64,000 bases of DNA from contig CM035420.1 in the NCBI GenBank assembly GCA_020310875.1, positions 189,440,380-189,504,379 of the forward strand, read 5' to 3'. Below the pieces are notes generated by a model. It did not search any database, was not told the origin of the DNA, and saw nothing but the letters and a program-made list of their open reading frames with translations. The stretch is from Ceratopteris richardii (taxonomy: Eukaryota; Streptophyta; Polypodiopsida; Polypodiales; Pteridaceae). This document shows, in pieces, positions 8,964 to 19,979 of this stretch. The position numbers were made by a program, and so were the translations under genes. Positions within the stretch are counted from its first letter, which is position 1. Each line of letters opens with the position of its first letter.

Positions 8964-9761
8964 GCACCCACAGTACATGGAAAAGGAAAAGGGAAGTTAG
9001 AGAAGAGTTCGCACAATTTAACAGAACTTAAGAAGACAAAAGTACAATGCAAATTAACCGTGGAAGAATTACTTCAGGTAAAACCACAATTATGGAGGCA
9101 ATTAGCGAGCCTATTAGAATTAGGGCAAGAGAAGGAAGAAAAGGAAGGAAAGGGAAAAGAAAACACTTCTAAAATACAAATCCCATTTGATAAAGTGGGA
9201 GAGTTTAGTGAAGGAGACGAAGGCAATACATGTCTACCTGTCACTTACAATGGGTACATGACCAAGGCTATACTAGACACGGGAGCCGGGGTTGGAATCA
9301 CCACCAAGGAGATTTGGGAGAAATGGGGAAAACCTGCCTTACGACCCACACACATGAAGCTCCAATTAGCAGACGGTCATGTGGAGAAACCCTTAGGAAT
9401 ATTGGAAAGAATCAAATTAACCACCTGTGGAGTAGAATTTGAACACACATTAGCCATTTATAAGTTCGAAAAAGCGAACAACTACGAAATGATATTAGGA
9501 CGACCCTTCATGAGACAAATGCGGGTAGTGCAAGACTGGGGAAGAGATTCGTTATACCTGCAACATCAAGGAAATACAACCAAGATAAACTTGCATACGT
9601 TTGCCTATCGGGATGTTCCTCCTCTACAATGGAATCCCATACACAAGGAGGAAGATGACCTATCCATTCATAGTGCTGGATCGAGCGATCAATCATGGAT
9701 ACACGAGGATGCTCAGTTATGGATGTGTAAGGAAGCCAAGAAAGAAGAAGACAATAGATAG
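8964..9761 (+). pseudogene. Retropepsin-type protease (PR1) of E3
   Basis: This is the usual gypsy aspartic protease, which cleaves the polyprotein. The active site AILDTGAGVGI has Asp-Thr-Gly at 9276-9284. A later strand reads MILGRPFM, the conserved ILG motif. The upstream sequence DKVGEFSEGDEGNTC is shared with E5 (63555-63605), and E6 has the same domain in decayed form. The frame is continuous with the gag tail except for the TGA at 8961-8963, and ends at a TAG (9759-9761), after which the frame again stays open. The catalytic region itself is undamaged. Confidence 0.8.
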
Positions 9762-10378
9762 ATATGGCCAATAGGACATCCTAACTACAGACCTGTAGAG
9801 GACCCAAGGTACATGCCTCAAATCTTTCCGGATGAAACCTTTGAACCGCATGGATGGATGGAAATCCTAGCAACCTTAGACGTGTGTGTAAATGAGGAAG
9901 TCTTGACAATGAACGAGTGCATAGACGAGGAAGGCTATGATCTAAATCTTTATATGGTTGTCCTTCAAGAAGTGGAAGAAGGGGACATCTTGGAAAAGAA
10001 TGGAAAGAGGAATATGAGAGTATAGAAATGGAACCAGAATTCGATTCCGAAGAGAGCTATCTGGACACCATTCGAACCAAAGAGAAACAGGAACTGACAA
10101 ATATCTTGGCAATAGAAGCCGCTCCCAGAGTACAAGAACAAGAAGCCGAAATGTGTAAAACTGGACCAGACCCAGATCTGTTTGAAGTTCTTGAACATTT
10201 TAAAAGATACGAAGTAGAGGAGAGAAAGATAGCTATTCAAATGCCTAAACGAGAGGCTCGAGATGGAGAAGCATACGACAACAAAGAACAAACAAAAAAG
10301 ATCATAGTAACAGTGGGAGAGGGAGAAGAAAGAAGTACCTACATAGACAAAGATGTGGCAGTGGAAGAGGAGGAATAG
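9762..10378 (+). pseudogene. Spacer between protease and RT of E3
   Basis: Acidic sequence without a recognised domain. One frame runs from the TAG at 9759 to a TAG at 10023-10025; a frameshift follows, and a second frame (10028-10378) is rich in Glu and Lys and ends with a TAG at 10376-10378. The RT starts in the same frame directly afterwards. E6 retains a similar but decayed spacer at about 48470-49190. Probably a polyprotein linker. Confidence 0.5.
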
Positions 10379-11790
10379 TTAATACAACTATTTCGAGAAT
10401 ATCAAGATGTGTTCGCATGGACGTATAAGGATCTCAAAGGCATGGAACCCTCGATTTGTTCTCATAGGATACCAATGACTGCAGATGCAATACCATCAAA
10501 ACAACGGCCATATACATACAATGAGATATATGCTGCTAAAATTAAGGAGGAAATAGACAAACTACTAGCGGCAGGCTTCATATATGAGATAGAACACACC
10601 GAGTGGGTATCGCCACTAGTAGTTGTGCCTAAGAAGAACGGAAAATTGAGAGTGTGCATTAACTTGAAAAAGGTCAATGCAGCCACAATACGTGATAGCT
10701 ACCCATTACCCATTACGGACCATCTATTGGAAAGAGTAGCAGGAAAAGAAGTATATAGCTTCTTAGATGGATTCTCAGGATACAATCAAGTAGCCATTGC
10801 TATTGAGGATCAACATAAGACCGCATTCACGACCGAATGGGGAGTCTATGCTTTTAGAGTGATGCCTTTTGGACTCACTAATGCCTTTTGGACTCACTAA
10901 TGCCTTTTGGACTCACTTTCCAACGATTGATGTGTCATGTTTTCAAGGAATTTCTGAGAAAGAGCATGGAAGTATATGTAGATGACCTATGTACATACTC
11001 CACTCAAAGACACGATCATATTCCTGAGTTGAGGAAGATATTTAGTAAATGTAGACAGTACAGAGTCTGTTTAAACCCAGAGAAGTGTGTCTTCATGGTG
11101 AGACAAGGGAAAATCCTCGGACACATAGTCTCTAGGAATGGAATATCCATGGATGAGGACAAGATTAAGGTCATCTTAGAGCTTCCTAGACCAAAGAATG
11201 CGAAAGAGGTGCAAGCATTTATGGGACACTGTGGATATTACCGTCGGTTTATTCACATGTATGCCATAATCGCCAAACCCTTGTATGGTCTCTTAACTCA
11301 ATTCACTTGGACGGAAGAGTGCGAAAAGGCATTCAATGAGTTGAAAAAGAGGCTTAGCACGGCCCCAATTCTAAAAACGCCAAATTGGAACAAGCCTTTT
11401 CATATTCATGTTGATGCTTCTAACTATGCAATAGGATGTATCTTAGCCCAACCAGCTGATGAAGGAAAATTAGATCATCCAATTGCCTATGTGAACAGAC
11501 AACTGAATCAAGCTGAAAGGAATTATACCACTACCGAGCGAGAAGGATTGGGAATGGTCTACGTAGTTAAGAAATTTAGACACTATCTCTTGGCCAACAA
11601 ATTCAAGTTCTTCATAGACCATCAGACTTTATTGTACTTAGTCAATAAACCTTGTAACACGGGAAGATTAGTAAGATGGTTCTTACTATTAATGGAGTTC
11701 GACTTTGAAGTGATAGTAAAAAAGGGGAACACCCATGTAAGAGCGGATCATCTTTCAAGGTTAACACATGGAGAACCACCATGCGGAGTA
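10379..11790 (+). pseudogene. Reverse transcriptase and RNase H of E3
   Basis: RT copies element RNA to DNA and RNase H removes the RNA. In order: REYQDVFAWTYKDL, EEIDKLLAAGFI, WVSPLVVVPKKNGKLR, FLDGFSGYNQVAI, the MPFGLTNA region, catalytic YVDD (10975-10986), LGHIVSRNGI, YYRRFI, then RNase H with the Asp of FHIHVDAS (11412-11414), TTTEREGLGMV, DHQTLLYLV and ADHLSRL. Breaks: TAG at 10376-10378 and a 19 bp unit present three times (10862-10917) that shifts the frame inside the FGLTNA motif, so RT cannot be made whole. Resembles the plant gypsy group with VKPGRLNAGPDHLSR-like RNase H ends. Confidence 0.85.
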
Positions 11791-13371
11791 CCCGATGATC
11801 TGCCAGACACGTATTTGTTCAATCTGGAAGTTTGTGCAAAGTGGGCAGAGAAATTAATTCCTATACTTACGCATGGACCACAACACTCAATTAATAAGGA
11901 AAGTAAAAAGGAAATCTTACAATCAAGGAACTTGCATATTATTGCGGGAAGCATGTACTATAAGGAACCCAATGGGGTATTGCTAAGATGTGTCGAGGAG
12001 GATGAACAAGCAAAGCTAATCGAGCAAGCACATGTGAACAAATGGAGAACACACCAAGGGACTCATGGAACCATCAGGGAATTAAAAAGATTAGAAGTAT
12101 ACTGGCCTGAGATGCCCAAGAATGTCCATGACTATGTAAGTAATTGTGTAGAATGCCAGGAGACAATCCCAGAGGATCATACGTCCATACCTTTCTCAAC
12201 AATAGCACCCAATTGGAGCAAAACATTAGTGAAATTCTTAAAGACAAGAGAACATGAGGAAGGAGTTAGCTTGGCTAGAAAACGATCCCTAGAAGAGATG
12301 AGCAAGGATTATGTTCTCATAGGAAGAAACTTGTTTAGAAGAGGAAAAGACAACCAATTACGATTATGTATTCATGAAGGAGAGTATTTACCCATATTAG
12401 AGATGGCGCACGCAGGTGCAGCAGGAGGTCATTTTTCCGTCGAAAGGATTGTAAAAATGATCCTTTTCGCAGGCCTGTGGTGGCCAACTTTACATATGGA
12501 TGCTCAAACATATGTACGAAGTTGTGAGACATGCCAGAGAGCTAAATACCCAACTCAGAGAGATGACATGCCATTGCGACCTATGGTTTGTGTGAGAGCA
12601 TTCTCTAAATGGGGTATTGACTTCATAGGACCCATTAATCCACTGGCCAAAGGATCACATGCTGAGTATATCATAGTAGCCACTGACTACTTGACAAAAT
12701 GGGTAGAAGCAAAGGCTACTAGGAGGAACGATGCTCAAACCACTGCTAAGTTCCTTTTTGAGCATATATTCACTCGTTTCGGATTACCAATTGAGATTGT
12801 GAGTGATCGAGGAACGCATTTCCTTAACGAAGTAATCGAATCCCTAATGAATGAATTTTTAGTGATCCACAAAAAATCAGCCCCATACCATCCCCAAGCC
12901 AATGGTCAAGCAGAAAGTTCCAATAAGGTATTATGTACAGTATTGACAAAGATTGTCAATAATGGGAGGTCTGACTAGGACAAGCAATTGCTTCATGCAA
13001 TTTGGGCCTTCCGAGTAGCATACAAGACGGCTATTGGAACTACCCCATTCAATTTAGTGTACGGGCAGAATGCAATTTTGCCAATTGATTTTTTAATCGC
13101 AACTTTGAGAGTAGCCCAAAAGTATGAATGGAACGGACATGAATTATCCCAACAACTAGGCCAAATCGAGAAGTTACATGAAACTAGGTTACAAGCGGTA
13201 GCAGGAATCTATGCAGCCAAGAGAAGACAAAAGGCATATTATGATGCACATATAAAAGACAAGGGACTTAGAGAAGGAGACTTAGTCTTGGTGTACACCT
13301 TAAAGCAACATTCCAAGAAGTTACAAAAACGTAGATCACATGTTAGCATGTCTAGTAGGTGCTCAATATAG
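11791..13371 (+). pseudogene. Integrase of E3 with duplicated H2C2 module
   Basis: Integrase joins cDNA to the host genome. Two successive zinc-binding H2C2 modules are visible: 11929-12159 (IIAGSMYY to CVECQ) and 12307-12537 (VLIGRNLF to CETCQ). The core has the first Asp in WGIDFIGP (12619), the second in VSDRGTHF (12805) and Glu in GQAESSNK (12913), giving DD35E spacing. A TAG at 12976-12978 replaces the Trp codon seen in E2. The C-terminal part continues to about 13330 (AAKRRQKAYYDAH, DLVLVYTLKQH) and then breaks; the GPY/F-like tail kept by E2 is deleted, and the frame runs into the next region out of phase. Confidence 0.85.
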
Positions 13372-13879
13372 GAAGAAAGAGGAAGAACGGATTAGAGAGG
13401 AGGCTCGACAAGAAGCCCTAGAACGCATCAAGAAAAGGAAAGAATGGATTAGGCAAAGGGATGAACGGTATCTCCAAGGAGAAGAGCCTATTCCTATGGC
13501 TAATTACCAAGTCCATGAATCTGACATGACAAATTCCTTCATGTCACAACCTTATTTAAACCTAGGAATTGGCAAAACAGAGTACAAATTGATAAATGCC
13601 TTAATAGACTCAGGAGCAAGACTTAGTTGCATACGTAATATGGTCATACCAGATCTTCAAATGATTATGAGTCCCACCAAAGCCCAACTGATAGGAATTG
13701 GAGGTCAAGTCATCGAATGCATGGGAGTAACTCACGTATCCCTGCACCTAGGAAATTCTTCCATGGAACAAAGAGTCTTAGTGTGCAGAGATGAAGATTT
13801 AATAAAAGAATTGATCCTAGGACAGGATTGGATAATTGAAAATGAAGTTAGTATCAACCTAGCTCAAGGCTACATTTGA
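13340..13879 (+). pseudogene. Post-integrase aspartic protease-like domain (PR2) of E3
   Basis: A charged helix (EEERIREEARQEALERIKKR) leads to a retropepsin-like domain: NALIDSGARLSCI with Asp-Ser-Gly at 13607-13615, the loop LIGIGGQVIECMGV, strand RVLVCRDEDL and LILGQDWI. It matches E2 (4860-5190) from the charged linker on. It differs strongly from PR1 of the same element, so it is not a recent copy of it. The frame ends in TGA (13877-13879) but stays open behind it. It could process the aORF, or be a structural fold. Its start is uncertain because the integrase end is deleted. Confidence 0.68.
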
Positions 13880-14203
13880 GCCAAGATAGGACACAAGGAA
13901 ATTTTTAGTCTATTAGGAGAGAAGCCTTTACCACAACCAAAAATCATCGAAAGTGCAGAAGAATGCAGAGAAGAGCTAGTGGAACATGACTCCTGCCCCA
14001 ATACTTCTGAAACCAGAATAGAAGAAGCAGGAAGCTTAAACCCTAATGTGTCCAAGAAAGATTTGACATCACCCCATTCAGTGGATGAACGGCCGGACAA
14101 TAAGGAAACCAATTTTCATGAAGACTTTCATATGACAGAAGGATTATCAATGGGGAAGACAACATACAGATACTTGCATCAAGGGAAGAACAAATCCAAA
14201 TAA
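13880..14203 (+). pseudogene. Linker after PR2 of E3
   Basis: The frame of PR2 continues after its TGA to a TAA at about 14201. The product is charged, with no recognised domain, and corresponds in position to E2 5214-5636. From 14204 to 14320 the sequence is still E3 but no frame is clean; it ends at the target site of the nested element. Confidence 0.4.
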
Positions 14204-14315
14204 AAAGGAGAACAAGAAAACAACATCACTGAAAATCGCAACAAAACGACTCTCGCAAATATGGCTCCCTAAGCCGTTGATTGAAGCTCAGAGGGTATGA
14301 CAATAGATATGGATT

Positions 14316-14320
14316 CCCAA
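14316..14320 (+). repeat. Target site duplication, left copy
   Basis: CCCAA directly before the LTR at 14321; the same five bases follow the right LTR at 20239-20243. Confidence 0.9.
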
Positions 14321-14579
14321 TGTCATATTATGGATGTATATCCTCTTGGGTGAGGTGGCACTCATGCCACATGGCATCTAATGGGAGTAATATCTTATGG
14401 TAGAAGAGACTAAGAAGATCTCATATATGAGAGAGTATCTAAGTAAGAAGAGACTAAGATTATATGATTATGATATTTGAGTAGCTCGGCGGTCGGGTGG
14501 ATGAACGAAACGCAAGTCTCTGTGTGGCGATGGCGAAAAAGGTCGTGGACTGTGGGGAGGACCAAAAGACATTATGATA
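14321..14579 (+). repeat. 5' LTR of nested non-autonomous element
   Basis: 259 bp, starts TGTCATATTATGG and ends CATTATGATA. The ends form an imperfect inverted repeat (TGTCATA against TATCATA) and end in TA rather than the usual CA. Its partner at 19980-20238 differs at one position. Confidence 0.92.
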
Positions 14580-14580
14580 T

Positions 14581-14592
14581 TGGTATCAGAGC
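14581..14592 (+). promoter_or_regulatory. Primer binding site for initiator tRNA-Met
   Basis: TGGTATCAGAGC, a perfect complement to the 3' end of plant initiator tRNA-Met, one base after the LTR. Confidence 0.9.
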
Positions 14593-14853
14593 ATGATTTT
14601 GGGTGCACTTCCGTGAGCTGCAGAGCAGAGGATTCGAACCCTCGCCATCGTGAAGAGAGGGTTCTCATCTATCCAAGACAGCAAGCATTCGTGATGGACT
14701 AAGGACTCTCCTCTCCTCATGGCGATGAGCGCGTGGGCAAAATGTAATGTCTGATCGCTCCGCCCGTAAGCCATGAAATGGCTATGTGTAAGCGTGCGTA
14801 TTAATATTGGGGGTCAAACAAATTCGAAGAGAAGGAAAAAGAAGTATAGCATC

Positions 14854-14893
14854 TGGTGGGGTGAAAGAGGCTCGAACTCTTGACCTCAGGATA
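14854..14893 (-). ncRNA. Sequence matching 3' part of elongator tRNA-Met including CCA
   Basis: On the minus strand the stretch reads ATCCTGAGGTC, AGAGTTCGAGCCTC and CACCCCA followed by CCA, which I recognise as the variable loop, T arm and acceptor of plant elongator tRNA-Met, with a few changes. Genomic plant tRNA genes do not encode CCA, so it may be copied from a mature tRNA. The 5' half is not clear. On the plus strand it would act as a second, long PBS-like sequence. From memory, not aligned by tool. Confidence 0.45.
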
Positions 14894-15249
14894 TTGTCAG
14901 AACGTGGCTTTCGGGAGTAGAACCTACAACTTTCTTTTGCAGCTTCTCTCTTTTGTCCAACAGAGCGAGAGAAGTCGGTGGTCACTTGCAATTCTATGAA
15001 GAACTTTGTAAGCTGGCTGCAGAAGCTCAAGCAAAAGGAAAGTTCAGTTATGGAGGCTACTTATGAAGAGTCTACGAATGAAGAGCATATACTCCAGGAC
15101 TTGTCCAAGGTTTTGATTTCAAATTTACAGGCATGGAGCTTCATGTTAATCACAGGTATTATTATTTCAATTTTGCGAGGTTTGCATTTTCGAGAAGCAC
15201 CATGAACTGTTAGGAGGCCAAGATTCGGGAGGGAAATCATATGTACGTA

Positions 15250-15385
15250 GAGTATGAGGTTTATATATTCTCATTTAGGATCAAAGATTCCCTCCAAATA
15301 CAAGAAGGCCAAGTTTAGAGTATGAGGTATATATATTCTCATTTAGGATCAAAGATTCCCTCCAAATACAAGAAGGCCAAGTTTA
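15250..15385 (+). repeat. Two-copy 68 bp tandem repeat
   Basis: Units at 15250-15317 and 15318-15385 start GAGTATGAGGT and differ at about one base (TTTATATA against TATATATA). A third start (GAGTAT) follows at 15386. Confidence 0.85.
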
Positions 15386-18300
15386 GAGTATCTCTAAAAT
15401 ACTCTATTTTTATGATTTTTGTATAAATTTCAGGAGCTATTTTGGATAAGTAGCTGTTTTGGGAAGGGGAAAAGAGAAGGTATTTTTCATAGTTTTATGG
15501 AAAAAACCATGCACACCTATATTTTAGCATATTGACTTCTATGCAAGATCAAGAAATCCAAAAGATACCTCAGTTTGATGGGAGTTTGAAGCTCCACAAA
15601 ACCCCCTTCCATCACAGTTTGACAAAAATTTCAGCACCTAAATTTGAGGAATTCCCATTTTGGAAGAGGGAAAAATAGGTGCTATAGCTATGGATGGATG
15701 GGAAAAAGTATATTTACTGAGAGTATGGTGCATGGACTTCTTAGGCGAATCATTAGATTCATCAAAATGATAAGTGAAGGAGGAATTTTACTTCCTCAAA
15801 GACCCCCTTCCCGCACTTTTTGGAAAATTTCAGAAATTAATCTTTTGCCAAACTCCACTTCTTGGAGTAAGAAAAACATCATTTAGAGGCTTCCCATGGA
15901 TTATTGTATATAATCCAAGAGAAATCCACATTTAGAGTGGATTAGAAGCTTGCTAAGAGCTCCCATTTAAGTTTTTGCATAAAAGCAAAATCTTGATTTA
16001 GGCCTCTTTTGGGGAGCAAATTAGCATGCATGAAGGGAGGATTTTGAAAGGTTAAAAATGGCTCAAGCTTCTTCATATACCACTCTCTGAGGATATGGAG
16101 AGAATTTTAGGATTTGCATGATGGAAGAATGCTTTTGGGCACCCCAAAAATCACATTTTTACACTTTTTCCAGCCCCTCCAACAGTCCACTAGTTCGGCA
16201 TGTCCCACTTGGAATGGCCATATCTTGGGCTAGGAAACTCCAAATTGGACGTGCTATGGCTCGTTTCGAAGAGCACAAGGTCTAATTTTAGTTTATGAGA
16301 AAAAATTTTGGAAAGTAAAAATTTTTGCAGGTCTGAACAGGTCTGCAAAGTCTGAACAGTTTTGGGCGACTAACTTCCGGGAGCCATATCTTTCAAACCG
16401 GGAAGGCAATTTGAGTAATTTCACTTCGACCTATTTGCACATGCTCTATATTTCAGTTTATGAACATTTGCAGGTCCTAAAGTGGTTTTTGCAGGTCTAA
16501 AGAAGGATTACTAATGCATTTTTGAGCTAAATTTGCATTATTTTTGTAATCACCTGACCATGCTTTATGTTTTGAGGAGTGCTCTGATATTTTCGGACAC
16601 TTCAAATTGTATGTTAGGACCTGAGGAGGAAGGTGCAAAGGTCTCGAAGCTTCTCGAGAGCGATTGGATGCGTGCAGTTCCAAAATCAGACTATTCAGGG
16701 ATGTATATTTTATGCTTTCTGGCATTTTATTTATGTTATGGCATGTTCTGTATCTACATGCATAAATGGGATTGCATACATCAAGTGTTGATCATTGTTT
16801 AAGCTCTTAAAAGTATGGATCAACATGCAGGAAGTATACCTTTTTGATTGTTTGCAGGAAAGAAGATTACAGAAACCATATGGCTATGCAACACCGGGAA
16901 TGGTTGCTAGCAAATACTTTTGTGTTTTTGGCAGGTCATGGAATCCATATATAAGTTTATGGCGTGCATGCCATGGGCCTGTCAAGCCCTATGTTTTTGG
17001 GTGGCCTGAGTGCCACTGAGCTATGGTTTAATTTTTTTTGGGATTCCATTTCTTGGGGAAATGCTGTCGAAATTTTTCCTACCGCATGGCGTTATATACG
17101 CACTTGCTTTTAGGTAAGAATGTTATGGCATCGTAGCATGCCCTTTCTGCAAACATCAATAAGTTTTAGGCATGCTTATAAGCATGTATTTGATGGACTT
17201 AGGACCATCAGAGTATTATATATAAGGCAACTTCGATAGTAGCAGGATCCCTATATATAATCCTTATGGATTTAGACCATAGGATTGCTAACGGAAGGAG
17301 CTACACCTTCACCATTAGTAATGTGCACAAGCAATCCTATAGGTTCAGGAAGTTGCATTCAGGCACGGGAGATACATTTATCATAATCTCCAAGTTAGTG
17401 AAGAATTATTTACCTTCACAAGAGTCTCATATGATGATTAGGAGACTATGGGGGTATCATGATGAATACCCAAAGAGTGACTAGCTTCGCTCATATACAT
17501 CACTTGAGCAAGTAGTGAAGCACTTTTGCTACATTACTAAGGAAACCAAATAGACGGGATCATAGAGATGGGTTTCATGAGACAGCATCGACGGGTGCTA
17601 GGTGATTCGAGTGATGGTTAGGAAGGTCATAAGCATGGCACTAGCTCTATGGTATAGGGCATAGATCCTTTACTCAGGAATAATTGGGGTACCCAATACA
17701 TATATATGTATTTTGGGATCTATAGAGAGGTACTTAGACTTAGTCTAGGTACCTAGGAACAAGTTGGTTTGGAACAAAAGGGATATCCATTGTCACATTG
17801 TTGACTAGAACCAAACTAACTAGTTCAAGGACATGGGACTCATTTCAGTCCACTGATATGATTTTAGTATATGGGATTCATTGGAGTCCACCTACATATT
17901 CCATTATATGGAATAGATATTCGGTTTAGTGTAGGTATGATACCGTGAATTGGAAGAAGTTTTCACTGGTATGGGACGGTGGAAACGACTTCCCTTTGAG
18001 CACTCTTCTTCTATGGCCAAGAAGAAAAGGACTCATCATTCATGGCATCATGTCTCACTAGATCAGAGGAGAGCTCTTAGTAGACATCTCCTACTAGGAT
18101 TGGGAGTTATCCTTCAGAGTATGGGGAAGATTTATTCTTCCAGTAGAGAATGTGATAGGTGATTTTATCACCATGGATATATCACATACTCATGTTGTGC
18201 TTTCAGGAAGGATAATTCCATTAGGTTATTGGATCCTATAGATCCATGCACAGAGTATGGTTAGCAGAGATAGTTCTTCACTATGGATACACATATGTTT

Positions 18301-19966
18301 ACGGTATCATGTCACATCATTGCTGACCATTTTAGTAGAGGGCTTTGGCCCTTATTAGGAATTTATTTTCTCCACTCTTCACTACATACGCCTTCATCAG
18401 TTAGCGGAGATCTGTTCTCCACTTTCATAGGAATATGTAATGAGGGATTATGCATTAGTTATGGAAGAGAGGACTAAATAAATTCATGAATCTCTCTAGG
18501 AAAGGAGAAAGTGGGAATCAGCTTAGAGATCCATGAGAGATCTCACTTTAGCTCAGAATGGTCTCACTTTAGCTCCTGCTCTTTGAGAGAGAAAGAACGG
18601 AAGGAAAACATGATTTCTTCATAGGAGAAGAACAGAGTATGTTTTCCTTTAGATAGAAGAGGTGTTTAGAAAACATCTCTTAGTTTATATTTGAGAAGGA
18701 ATTCATTTCCTCTACTTTTCCATGTAATTTTCCTTCATATGGGAGTATAATTCTCCACTATTTTGGAAGGAAAAGTATGGAGAACTTAGTCCATGTTCTC
18801 ACCTATGGATGAGTAGAGAAAATGGATTCAACAGAATCTCTTTCAAAGGGAAAGCGAAAGTGGAATAGTTTCCACTGTTAAAGCTCTTTTCCTTGGAAGA
18901 GATTACAGAGATAGACATGGAGAGAGTTTCACTTTCTCATTTAGATTGTCTAGATAGGAGTGGCACTCTTCTATTAAAGACAAGAGGGAGATCAGTTAAT
19001 CATGATGGTTAGATTGAGTCTCATATAGAGACTCTACAGAGAAGTAGTTATGCTATTTTCAGTGATGGTCTTTGACTAGATGAGATGATCTAGTTATTGA
19101 CATTAGTGAGACTGGAAGTAGAGATATGACTCTTCTCTTTATATTTTCTAAGAGATAGAGATATATCTAACCTATTATGGTACCAAACTCTTAGTTGGTG
19201 TTACATCATGAGTATGATGAGTAAACATCAGTTAGGAGCCTAGGTACTTAGGGATTATCTGAATCTCAAAGGGAATGCTTTCTGCATTCATATGGCAAAC
19301 TACAGGGAAGAGAAATATTAGAGTTTGCACTAGTGCCAATAGATGCTCTTCCAATAGAACGTAGTCCAATGGTAAAGGATGACAAACCACAGACTTCTTG
19401 GTTGGTGAAATGTAGAGATTGCATTTTACCACCGTGAGTTAGATGATGGATTTGCATAGTTCACAAGGTAGTTTAGACAAAACTACTACTTGTGATTACA
19501 CTCAAGGTTAGGAAGACCTAGAGTGGTATGAGGGCAATCTATCATCTAGTCTTAGATGGGTTTGGAGTCACTTATTATGGGACTTTGTTCTATACTTCAG
19601 ACGATTTTATGGTTTATTATCTCCACTATGATACGGTCAAGCTTATAAGTTTGGCACTTTACACTTTCTTTTCATATTATTACTCCATAGAGGATACATC
19701 ATATGGACTTAGGTCATTTGGATGATGTAGTATGTTATGGGAGTGATAGTTTGGAGGTGAAGTGTACATGGGAGATAGTAGGCACCATTTAGACGGTTTC
19801 CCACCTTTGAGATGATCTCATATGAGGCTTCTTAAGGGGAAGGATATGGGGAAACAACACACAGAGATGACCATGTACATAGAGTACATGGGGTTCAGGG
19901 GATTCCGAGCACTTTCTTCTACCATTATGGACATTTCATTTACATTTTCGAGGACGAAAATGCTTC

Positions 19967-19979
19967 AAGGGGAAGGAAA
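19967..19979 (+). promoter_or_regulatory. Polypurine tract of nested element
   Basis: AAGGGGAAGGAAA directly before the right LTR; the plus-strand primer site. Preceded by a palindrome at 19944-19961. Confidence 0.85.

Larger units (their letters stand above)
14593..19966 (+). other. Non-coding interior of nested element
   Basis: About 5.4 kb without a recognisable protein domain in any frame. Visible structure: a 40 base stretch complementary to the 3' end of elongator tRNA-Met (14854-14893); a GGATTCGAACC sequence at about 14631, a B box on the minus strand; a two-copy tandem repeat (15250-15385); and the pre-PPT palindrome. Short frames at 14978-15205, 16533-16802 and 19528-19725 have no supporting features and are probably chance. 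Confidence 0.6.

Noticed and set aside
8961..10378. In-frame TGA and TAG codons between gag, protease and RT as programmed readthrough sites.
   Set aside because: Stops fall at many unrelated places, other copies have sense codons at comparable stops, and frameshifts accompany them. Decay explains them better.
16533..16802. Short frames in the nested element as degenerate gag-pol.
   Set aside because: No residue pattern of gag, protease, RT, RNase H or integrase could be matched in any frame, despite the recent age shown by the LTRs.
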